Source: Phycomyces nitens (taxonomy: Eukaryota; Mucoromycota; Mucoromycetes; Mucorales; Phycomycetaceae). Taken from it: a DNA stretch of 64,000 nt. Below the pieces are notes generated by a model. It was not told where the DNA came from, did no database searches, and saw only the letters and a list, made by a program, of their open reading frames with translations. The stretch spans positions 6,200,001-6,264,000 of the forward strand of contig JAHRBC010000001.1 of assembly GCA_022702545.1 (NCBI GenBank), written 5' to 3'. Position 1 is the stretch's first letter, and each line of letters opens with the position of its first letter. Below are positions 46,070 to 56,306 of this stretch, piece by piece. The translations under genes and the position numbers were made by a program.

Positions 46070-46417
46070 TGTCAAGTCTCGACTGGGTGTATCTTGCTAA
46101 TGCTTGACTTAGATGAGTTTTGCAATAGATCACCACCAACTAGGACGTTTAGGATAAATAGGAATATAGAGAATTGAATGCTTTTTTATTGATACAAATC
46201 GTTGCAGTATTTATACAGATTTTATAAGTGAAACTATCTAAACTAATTACTTTTTACTCAAGACACATTGGTTATCTCTTTATGAGAGGCGATGAGAATA
46301 TGTCTTGGTTTTACAAAAAGGGGAACCAATTGGTATAACCTTGAAGACATATGTTAAAAGCATTACCGATTGGGTAACTGATTATCTGGGTTATTATTCG
46401 CTATGTCAACTCTGACA
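46070..46417 (-). repeat. 3' LTR of Ty3-B
   Basis: 348 bp, TGTCAAGTCTCGACTGG ... CAACTCTGACA on the plus strand; differs from 51124-51471 at three positions (G/A, T/C, A/C). Confidence 0.95.
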
Positions 46418-49400
46418 TTACCCCCCTCCTGGCTTTGTGATCGTCCTCGAGCACTATCATTGGAAGATGGGGATACGGGATCAACAGCATCGTTGGGGAC
46501 ATCGGAATTGGTAAGGCGCATGGCAGCATGCCAAGCGGCACGAGAAGCAGTGGGATCATACCAGGGCGTATCAGAGACATCACCACGAATGGGATAGAGG
46601 CGGTCAACATGGACCCAAGACGCGAGGGGCTCACCACTAAGGGTTTCCAACTGGTAGGTGCCATACTCCGTGTTCTTGTTGACGACAATGAATGGACCCT
46701 TGAACTTGGGCTCCAAACCAAAACGACCTTCATGAGTGAGCTTGACATGGTCGCCTAGCTCAAAAGAAATGGCTTTCATGGCTGCGTCCCATCGCACCTT
46801 GTCCTTGTCACTGGCGAGAGACAACCGGAGTTCTGCAGCAAGGCGAGCATCATCAAGTTTCTCCAATTCTTGAGCTCAAGCCTCCGCAAAATCGCGCGGG
46901 TCTTTGGAAACGGCCTTGTCAATATACGGTTCCATGGTGTCACCAGGCAAGACAGGATTGCGGCCATATGTCAAGAAAAAGGGGCTAAACCTGGTGGTGG
47001 AATGCGTGCGGATGCAACAGGCCCAAATGGCAGCAGGTATGAACATGTCCCAGCGATGGATGGCCCCATTAGTATACTTGCGGATCATTTGCTTGATTGT
47101 ACCATTGAGATGCTCGCATTTTCCATTGGTTCTTGGGTGAAAAGCAGAGGTCAGGCGGTGGGTTACTTTGAGGCGGGCGAGGTAAGAGGCGACGAGCTTG
47201 CTGGTGAAATTTGCACCACGGTCAGTCAAAATTTCGGTAGGACAACCAAAACGCATCACAATCTCTTCGTGGATGAAATCGGCCACAGCTTCAGCCGACG
47301 CCACAGGTACAGCACGTGCAATTGGCCAATTTGTGGTGTAGTCTACCGCTACTAACAGCCAACGATTGCCTTTTTGCGTGGTGGGGAGTCGGCCAACAAA
47401 ATCGAGGTGCCAACGCTAGAATGCACTAGGGACCTTCAGGGGATGCATCTCATCATGGTGATTACCATCTTTTCTTGCGTTTAGCTGGCATTCTGGACAA
47501 GTACTCAGCCATTCCTTGATATCTGTATGCATGGTTGGCCACCAGTGACGGGACTTGAAGAGATCGACCATTGTTGTGAATCCTGAGTGGCCAAAACCAT
47601 TATGGTAATTCTGGATTGTATCGGCTCGGCGGGCAAAAGGGAGGAAAGGCACATCTTTCAACTCCGTCTCGTTGATCTTCACCTTACGGAACACCTTACC
47701 ACTACGGACAACAAATTGGGCACGGTTCTTTTCAACGATACCATGAGCTTCTTGTGGGACTTGGTCAGGCTTGAACATATAGAATGTCGGCCAGTCTGAT
47801 GCATGAGTGAGCAGTGTGGCATACAAGTACTCGGGTTCCAGGGATTCAGGATCACAGTTACTTTCTGGACCACCACAGCGGGACAAAGCATCGGGCACGT
47901 CGTTTTCTTTACCGGGCTTGTATTGTATATCTGGGGCGTACAGCTCAAGCTTGGCAATCCAACGAACGAGGCGTGGTGTCGGTGTGATCTGTGCATGGAA
48001 ATACTTCAAGGGCAGGTGATCCGAGAATACAGTATACGGGCGGCCATCAATCAGACATCTCCAGGTCCGAAGTGCATGTATAATGCCAAGAAGTTCGCGC
48101 TCCTGAGCCGGATAGGATCGCTCTGCTCTGGAGAACTTCTTGGATTCGAATGCCAACGGGTGCCATGAACTATCATCACCTTCTTGCAGTAAAACGGCGC
48201 CTACACCAAAGTCGGATGCATCTGTTTCGATCTTGTACGGCCTGTGCACGTCGGGCGCCTGCAGGACTGGTGGAGAGATCAACTTTTCCTTAATCAGCTC
48301 AAAGCTGTCCTGGCATTCTTTCGTCCAAACGATTGATCTTTGCTTGGCGCCAGTGCCTTTGGTAAGATCGGTCAGCGGTGACGCCATGCTTGCATAACCT
48401 GGGATGAACCGGCGGTAGTGCTGGGCCAAACCACAGAACTGGCGGACTTCTTGCACATTGGTGGGCACAGGCCAGTCTTTCACTGCTTTGACCTTGTGGG
48501 GGGCAGGAAGGATTCCCTGGGCGGAGATCTGGAAACCCACAAAGATCAGCTCCTTCTTATTGAACTCGCATTTCTTGAGGTTGGCAACTAGCTTCGCTTC
48601 TTGGAGCAGCTTCAAGACATGGCGGACGTGTTGCTTGTGCTCAGACTCTGTCTTACTGAAGATGAGGATGTCATCCAAGTAGACCAAAGCAAAGTCATCC
48701 AGGCAATCACCGAGTACTCGGTTCATCAGACTTTGGAATGTGGGCGGTGCATTGGTCAAGCCAAAAGGGAGAACCAGAAACTCGTATTGACCATAACGGG
48801 TATTAAACGCCGTTTTTGGAACATCAGACGGTTGGATACGCACTTGGTGGTACCCGCTCTTGAGGTCAAGACTTGTGAAATGGGCGGAACCACGTAGGCG
48901 CTCCAGGCATTCGTCGATTCGCGGGAGAGGATGGTTATTGCGGACTGTCACCTTGTTAAGCGCACAGTAGTCTATGCACATGCGCATTGCACCGTCCTTC
49001 TTCTTTACAAATAATACTGGGGCACCCCAGGGAGAAGCACTTGGTCGGATCAACTTTAAATCGAGTAACTCTTTCAACTGACGCTTCAGTTCATCCAGCT
49101 CCAGAGGGCTCATCTTGAACAGTGGCCTGTTGATTGGTCTGGCGCCTTCCGTGTCAATTACATGTCTTACGTTGCGATTGGGAGGCAGGCCAGGCAACTC
49201 GTCTTTAAACACATCGGGGAATTCTTGCACCAGGTTTTCCCAACCAGCTTCGGCGAACACCTTCTCCACGTCTTCCTTCATGTATAGCAAGAAGCTATTG
49301 GTACCGTCTTCTCTTGTCAACTTGCTTGCTTGCTTGTGCAATATCAAATAATTCAGGCATGAGGAAGTGGTCTGTGTGGTGTGCGGCATCAAGGAAAAAG

Positions 49401-51111
49401 TCTTATCCGCTTGTCTCAGTGTCCAACTGTCGGTGTTCCAGATTGGAACAGGCTTGGCTTGCTGTAACCAAGTACGGCCAAGGATCATGTCAAACTTCAT
49501 GGGAAAGACAAAGGCCTCTATGGTATCTTGATAACCGTTAAGGGAGATTGACATGATGACCTTATGGCTAATGCGGGTGCGATGTCCATTGGCAATTTCT
49601 ACTTCACGGCCTTGGACTGAGATTACAGTTTCAGCCAGTTCAGCTGTCTCTGGTGTCACATAATTGGCGCTTGCGCCACTGTCAATAAGGACTTGCAGGG
49701 TTCTTTCTTGGCTGACAGCCTTATACAGGGGGAGGTCTGTGCTAATTGAAGCATTTAACTGGTCTAGGTGTACCAAGTCTTGGCTATCAATTTCACTACT
49801 CTCAACATTGCTCTTGGTTACCACTTCGGGGACAATAGTATACTGGGAAGGAAGATCTTTATTAACATGTTCTTTATAGTTTACATCTACTTTGTTATTA
49901 ATTACATCCCTAGGTTCTTGATGTTCGTCGTGGTACTGCAACTGTTCGGGACTGTTGCGGTTCATGCTACGCATACGTTCCTTGTCTAGGCGGCGGAAGG
50001 CAGATATGCGCTCTCGGCAGTTACGGCGGATATGGCCCGACTTGCCACACCAGAAACACTTGCGATCTCCTTGGCTGGAACCTTGCAAAGAGCTTTGACC
50101 ATTGCGCTGCGACGAGCAGGGTTGGTAGTTTGATCTACCAAACCCCCTCCCCTCCATAGCATCGAGGTCCATTGGTGTGGGACCATCGTTGCGCGAGTAG
50201 TCGGGAACGACCATGCGAGGAGCAGGTTGGGTGGGACGGCGGGCACTGTCAAAGGCTAGGGCAGCACGGACAGCATCTTCAAGGTCAAAAGGGTCCTTTG
50301 TGACCACGTGGGAACGGACATCATTGCGGAGACCGTTGGTGAAACGGTCAACAGCTTCATCATCAGTCATCCCGGGGATTTCCAACTTGATGTCATAGAA
50401 GGCATCAACAAAAACTTCCACAGACGAAGTCTGGCGCAGGGCGGACATACGGGCACGGGCTTGGTGGGCAGACTGGACAGGACGGAATTCTCGGTTAAGG
50501 CGTTCCTTGAACGTAGCCCAATTCTCAGTGGTGCAGTCCGAGTCTTCGATGTGACGCCACCAAGTGTCGGCACGACCACGAAGCAAGGTAACAGCATAAG
50601 TAGTCCATTGAGCAGCAGGGAGAGCCGTTATGGCAGCATAACGTTCAATGGAACGAAGCCAACCATCAATAGCGGTGGCTGAACGCTCACCAGCATAAAC
50701 CTCTGGTTCCTTGGCACGGCAGACAGGGGCCTTGGTGGTCATGGCGTTTTGAAAAGCCAGAGTCATGGCTTCAATCATGGCAGCCATATCAGTGGGACCG
50801 ATGGGATTTTCGGGTGTACCAGGGGGAAGCATGGGAGTGGGTACGTTTTGCGGGGATGTTTCAAAGGAAACCAAATTGGGATCGGCGCGCCTAATCAAAT
50901 GAGTAGCAGTAGCGCGGGCGTGTATATCAAAGGCTGCTTCCTGAGACGGGGTCAATTCCAGGCGTTGTTCGGCAGGGACAACAGGAACACAGCGGGAGGC
51001 AGAAAAACCTTCTTTCAGATGGGCAGGGAGAAGTGCAAGGACTTTCTCTTTGATTTCAAATTTCTTGAGTAAATCAAACGGGATAACAGTATGGTCAGAG
51101 GAATTGTTCAT
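46363..51111 (-). pseudogene. Ty3-B gag-pol polyprotein with two stops
   Basis: A single minus-strand frame of about 1583 codons encodes everything in one ORF. Gag has a CFWCGKSGHIRRNC zinc knuckle near residue 352. Then come protease (LIDSGASANYV, ~475), reverse transcriptase (FTSLDLKSGYHQV; YLDDILIFS near 809), RNase H (TDASDFGVGAVLLQ, ~965) and integrase. Integrase has CPECQL of the zinc motif near 1206, LTDRGANFTS and PRTNGKCEHLNG. Two nonsense codons break it: TAG 47416-47418 (between SAF and RWHLDF) and TGA 46876-46878 (DFAEA stop AQELEK). The C-terminus runs into the LTR. In contrast to Ty3-A no frame change separates gag and pol. Confidence 0.95.
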
Positions 51112-51123
51112 TCAGCTACCAAT

Positions 51124-51471
51124 TGTCAAGTCTCGACTGGGTGTATCTTGCTAATGCTTGACTTAGATGAGTTTTGCAATAGATCACCACCAACTAGGAC
51201 GTTTAGGATAAATAGGAATATAGAGAATTGAATGCTTTTTTATTGATACAAATCGTTGCAGTATTTATACAGATTTTATAAGTGAAACTATCTAAACTAA
51301 TTACTTTTTACTCAAGACACATTGGTTATCTCTTTATGAGAGGCGATGAGAATATGTCTTAGTTTTACAAAAAGGGGAACCAATCGGTATAACCTTGAAG
51401 ACATATGTTAAAAGCATTACCGATTGGGTACCTGATTATCTGGGTTATTATTCGCTATGTCAACTCTGACA
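51124..51471 (-). repeat. 5' LTR of Ty3-B
   Basis: Partner of 46070-46417. Followed on the minus strand by ATT and the primer-binding site. Confidence 0.95.
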
Positions 51472-51534
51472 ACTGCGCATAAAGAAGTACTGCGGTTAAT
51501 CATCTTCAGATTTTATGGATTCATCAAAATAATG
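51472..51534 (-). repeat. Remnant of W-type LTR
   Basis: 63 bp matching the end of LTR W (from ACTGCG to AAAATAATG), cut on the left by Ty3-B and on the right by LTR Z. Confidence 0.8.
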
Positions 51535-51919
51535 TGTCAGAGTTGACATCGGTGACCGAAATCGGCTCTTAATAGGTAACCAGTAATGGTTGACCTTGTT
51601 GGGTAAACACTCAGACCTTGCCGATTGGTCTTCTTGCATATGTTTTGGAAAATGTCTCAAATGTCTCAAATGTCTTAGATTGCGAATATCTTGTCAGTAT
51701 ATCCTACTGGACAATCATCATCTAAGACATATTAACGTAGCTATACATTTAGCTTTAAATCCGATTATATTTTGTATAAATAGTAAAAGGATTTGTATCA
51801 ATAAAAAGTATCTATCTATTACCTAAAAACTATTCTTTGAACTTGACGATCCCCAGTGGTATTGATTCTGCGACTTAGTTACAAGTGCCAGAAAAGAAAT
51901 ACCAGATCGATACCTGACA
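51535..51919 (+). repeat. Solo LTR Z (385 bp)
   Basis: TGTCAGAGTTGACATCGG ... ATACCTGACA with the 4-bp duplication AATG on both sides (51531-51534 and 51920-51923). It is placed between the W remnant and the 5' LTR of Ty3-A. Orientation is arbitrary because no internal region survives. Confidence 0.88.
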
Positions 51920-51923
51920 AATG

Positions 51924-52235
51924 TGTCGGACATTATTTTGATGAATCCGTAAAATCTGAAGATGATTAACCGCAGTACTTCTTTACGCGCAGTAACATCG
52001 TCCTGAGCATTAACCGCAGTACAATGTCTCTTCTTTTATTAAAATATCATATAATAGCTACTGCGGATAATGCGCAGTATTAGTTAGAAAACTATATAAG
52101 ATAACCAAAGTCATAACAATAAAAAGGTATCTTTTATCCTCTCTTTGATTTTACGTATACTCCTGTTTCCCCAGTGGGATTGACCTTTTGGCTTTGTTAT
52201 AGTAAAAGGAAGACCATCCCAGATCAGGAACGACA
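51924..52235 (+). repeat. 5' LTR of Ty3-A (312 bp)
   Basis: TGTCGGACATTATTTTGATG ... CAGGAACGACA. The promoter region probably includes TATATAAG near 52093. Confidence 0.95.
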
Positions 52236-52814
52236 ATTGGTAGCTGAAGCTATTTTTCCTCCTAAGAAACTTTGATGGATCCGGTTGAAAGACACCAAAA
52301 GACATCTGACAATAAAACACTTAGCCAGTTCGAGATTGAAGAACGAGTCCAGAACTTGTTACCCAGTGAACTAGTAACCGACTACAAGAGGAACAGGCGT
52401 GTACCCCACATACCCGAAGAACAAAGACTTAAGAATACTCCTGCACGAGAAGAAAAGTGGTCCGAACTTGCCCAACATCTTGCCGCAACACTTACAGGAA
52501 AGAATAAACAACCCGAACAAATGACCCCTCCACCGGTTACAGTTACTGCCGAAGCCATTGCAGCAGCCGTGGCCGAGGCAATGAAAGCCATTACTGCCCA
52601 ACAAGACTCGCGAGCAGAACGCATAAAGCAACCCGATTGTTTTAGAGGAGAACGCTCTGCCGCAGCAGTAGATGGTTGGCTTCGTGCAGTTGAACGTTAC
52701 ATGACCTACTACCATTTTACCCCGACCAGAGCTTGCGAATTCGCAGTCAACCTCCTCCGAGAACGAGCAGACACATGGTGGACACTGGAAAAATGGGTCT
52801 GAATACTCATGTGT

Positions 52815-54480
52815 AAAAGTGCGGTTACTAAGGGGTAAAATTACGATTTATTAGATACGCTGTATGGGTTTCTGTATGTGCCAAAGCCAAGTTTTACACA
52901 ATGAGTTATGACCTGGTTTCTGCATGAGTATTTACTTCATGGGCTGACCAAGTGGGGGTTGTTAGTATGAGCGGGTCATTAATTTGACCTGATGTACAAA
53001 ATAAAAGTCTATTTGAAACCAAGTTTCGTTGTTGTACACTCTTTATATAAGAGGAAAGTTGAAAGCAAAAGAACCTCTTGACATGATTAAAATCCGATTA
53101 TACTCAGGTGGATTGAAGGCTTTCTTAATTTTTAACCAATATTTGAAGGCTATTACTGTGTAATCAAGCATTGAATGCTCCCCCATTATTTTATATCCCG
53201 TACTTATTAGGTTGTTTATGGTTTATATTTGTGTTTATTGGAAAGAATAGAATGGTTCTATACACGAGTTCTAATACTATTACTGTCTATCCTTGCCGCT
53301 TCTACCGGCCTACTTGATACTACTTGGATCGGGTGCTTCTCTACTGAACAATACCTGAAAATAAGGTCCGACGGCGATTTGGGTGGTTGCGGTAGTGTTC
53401 TGATATAATAAAAGTTATATTAGTGACATATATTCAAAAGTGCGGGTGCTATTCAAGATGCGAGGTATATTATACTTACATTGTAAGGGATGGACAAGAA
53501 TGGACAAAGAGGGGCTGAGTTGTGCGGCATGGCATCTTGTATGATTAGGTTGACTAGAGATGGGGTAAAATAAATTATTACAGGTGAATTGAGTGATAAA
53601 ATAATTAATTTACATACCAGAAGCAGAGTTGGCGATTATAGTAGAGGGATGGTATATGGCGGCCAACAATAGCTTCTTATTAAGAGTATAAAATATTATT
53701 AGTAAATAGCCAGAATAATATTTTGAAAAGCACAAAGACCAAGAAACGGCATTACCATTATGATAACCAGTCGTAGATGATGAGGGAGGCAGATGAGGTA
53801 GACAGTGATGGCGGCGGCCTATTGTAGAATAAGAAACGTTAGAAAAGAAAATTATTATTTTTTTGACACAAAAAGATTTTTTTACCATAGCACCAATGAC
53901 GATACCATATAATAGACCATGCCAGTAGAGGAGGTCTATAAGATCAAAAGAGATAGTCAGAATAAATATATAAAAAAGTATAAAAGCTAAAAGACAGCAT
54001 TACTATTATGATGACAGTTGTAGATGATAGAAGACGCAGATGGGGTATAGGGTGATTGATGGCGGCGGCCTATAGGAGAATAAGAAGCATTAGAGAAAAA
54101 AAGTTTGACACGAAAATATTTTTTTACACTGGGACTGATGACGTTATCATATAATAGGCTATGAAAGTGGAAGAGGTCTATAAAATAGAAAGAGAGAATC
54201 AGAATAATTTGCAAGATGGCACCGGCACATTTAACTGACCATGATTAGTTTGGAGGAGCAATGCAGGCAGGATGTATTGGAATGAGTGCGTGTTTATAAA
54301 GAAGCCGCCAATTTTTTAGTCTAAAGAGGTGTAAAAAAAGAAAGAGAAAATAGGCGCGGATATAAGGAAACAAGAGAAAGGAAAAAAGGCTAAAAAGAAA
54401 AAAATACAAGGATATATAATTTGAAACAGAGACAGAATAGGTGTAATGGATAGAGTCCAAAAGCAATAATGGTGCCGTTC
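52815..54480 (-). other. Divergent spliced-gene candidate of element E
   Basis: Minus-strand exons with GT-AG borders. Last two recognised: 53480-53535 (frame SAPLCPFLSIPYN) and 53355-53399 (TTQIAVGPYFQ). Before them, in frame, are an exon about 53630-53690 (KLLLAAIYHPSTIIANSAS) and an exon about 53759-53821 (AAAITVYLICLPHHLRLVIIM). Further upstream lie two repeats of the ~240-bp exon-intron unit (marks at 53934 and 54176). The predicted peptide is hydrophobic in its middle, as a membrane segment would be. D has the same gene with more repeats and with stops. The true start and end were not found. Confidence 0.45.
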
Positions 54481-54510
54481 ATTAATGTGTACAAGAAGTC
54501 TTTTTGGATT

Positions 54511-54518
54511 TATAAATA
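54511..54518 (+). promoter_or_regulatory. TATA box of E accessory gene
   Basis: TATAAATA, conserved in position and sequence with 36999-37006 of element D. Confidence 0.45.
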
Positions 54519-54713
54519 AAGCTGTCTTTACTAATATATAATCTGTATTTTATATTATTAAATCCTTTTGACCAACTTGTTCACTCTTCCCACTCAAATC
54601 CAATTTTTCTATCTATCTGTCTCTTGTGCGTTTTAAGTAAAAGATATGTTTAAACTTAAAGTAGTAAACGAGTATTAAATATTGTGTATTTTTGATATAA
54701 TTTATAATAGAAA

Positions 54714-56174
54714 ATGTCAAACCAAAGAAGGAATATTGCTCCACGACCTGCTGACGACGATGTCAATATGCAGACAGTCATCACGAATCTCCAAGAGGAT
54801 CTTGCCTCAATTAGAGGCGACATGACCACGATGAACAGAAGAATGGGGACTCTTATTGAGTCCAACCTCACTGTCATTGCTGCCACAAGTATTGTGGCTC
54901 CAGTACCTGTTCTTGCCTCTGTTGCTGCCCCAACTGCCGAGGCCACAAATGAATCGATGTCTGATGCAAAGAAACGTGTGTTTGTAGGTGTCACCAGATA
55001 TAATATCCTATCAACTAAATTCTTATTTTGATCAAACAGAAAGATATTCGTGAATATTTGTGGCAGCCAAAGTTGAGGTCAAGGGCGTTGGTTGACATCC
55101 AGGCAAATAACAACAAGCCAAGGTGGGATGTCCATACTCACTTTGACGAGAGTCCCAACAAGGAGCTGGTAGAATGTCTACTGGCTTACCTTGGGCCAAA
55201 TTTTGTTGGCTCGCCCTTGAGAAGAAGTGACATTCGAGAGAAAGTCTACAGAAACTTCTGTAGCCGTCGTCAGGAGCAGAGAAAGTCTTCTGAGAAGAAG
55301 GCAGTCTCCAACGCTCGTTCGAGAAGGGCAAACCGTGAAAAAGATGTAGGTTGTATACTATTCAAACTAGAGACAAATATTAATGAATACATGTTGGATA
55401 TTTGTTAGCATTTCGAACGTCGCATGACTGCCTTTCTCAAACATAAGGAGGCCATTGAGCAGGCAATGGGGCAAGTTTGTTCTGGTCTGCTTCAGAAAGA
55501 AGCAATGTCTGAAGGAGAATCAGACAACGATACTTCAAAGACTCTTGGCAAGCGTCGGGTCTCCGTTTATCGCCCAAGCTGGAGAAGCGATGAGGTAAAT
55601 TATTCTGTAAACAATATATTGTGATATTTGTAGTAGAAATTGGGACGGTGGATACTTTGAGACTCTTTATTGTGGTTTAGAAAAAGTTAAAGTATATCCA
55701 GTTATTGATTTAAGAAGTATGTTAACTTAGTATTTATAATTATTCTTATAATTCTTATCAGCTTGGATATTCATTATCATAATAGCTGTGTTATCAGTTA
55801 ATAGGTATTTTGGGACTTTGTCCCACAATAGATTGGGTATGGTATTTTCATATTTGGATAAGGATTTCTGGATGGTATAGTTTGTCTTGATTTTAGATAA
55901 TCCAGCTATCTGGGTTTATATATCACTTTTCTCTGATATACCATTATGCCAAATACAACATATATAATAATATATTTATTAAGATATCATTTTTGAAATA
56001 TTAACAAATGCTATTTAGTTCAACCGGTTTATTGAAATCGTTGACTCATTCGTTTCTCTTGACTTGGGGATGAATGCTCATCAGATGCTGTCAAGAGATC
56101 TCAAAGGAGTCAGAGACTTAGCAGTCCCTGGTGACTTGGCCGCCCGTCTGCCTCCTTGGGTCATAAGAAATTAA
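54714..56174 (+). CDS. Accessory protein of CACTA element E, 305 aa, intact
   Basis: Exons 54714-54983 (270 nt), 55040-55345 (306), 55409-55594 (186) and 56019-56174 (156), all phase 0, give an uninterrupted 305-residue protein. Exon 1 (MSNQRRNIAPRPADDDVNMQ...) has a heptad-like stretch (VITNLQEDLASIRGDMTTMN). Exon 2 contains SPNKELVECLLAYL, PLRRSDIREKVYRNF, and a basic run SNARSRRANR that superficially resembles a bZIP basic region. Exon 3 contains LLQKEAMSEGESDND and ends with RPSWRSDE. Exon 4 starts FNRFIEIVDSFVS and ends PPWVIRN. It is the only copy of the family here without a lesion. I know no function. The position, convergent with the transposase, suggests a DNA-binding or regulatory partner (inference). 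Confidence 0.85.
55620..55960 (-). repeat. Solo LTR, family alpha, in accessory intron 3
   Basis: 341 bp, reverse complement of 11244-11585, with 5-bp duplication TATAT (55615-55619 and 55961-55965). It is contained in the intron 55595-56018, leaving donor gtaaat and acceptor tttag intact. Confidence 0.94.
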
Positions 56175-56306
56175 ATAAAAAATAAATAAAAAACAATTGT
56201 TTTATTTTACTCTTGCTTACGTATTTAATCCCAAAGACATGTTTAAAGGCAATGAATGTTTTGTTTTGTTCTTTTTAAAAGAAACAAGTATTTATTTATT
56301 AATGCT

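Larger units (their letters stand above)
46070..51471 (-). mobile_element. Ty3/Gypsy retrotransposon B, complete but mutated
   Basis: LTRs of 348 bp at 46070-46417 and 51124-51471 with three differences seen. Minus-strand order: 5' LTR, primer site (TGGTAGCTGAA, 51111-51121), one gag-pol ORF, polypurine tract (AGGAGGGGGG before 46417), 3' LTR. Fragments of a W-type LTR border it on both sides (46038-46069 and 51472-51534), so it entered an older LTR, with loss of ~240 bp of that LTR. A clean target duplication is not seen. Confidence 0.93.
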
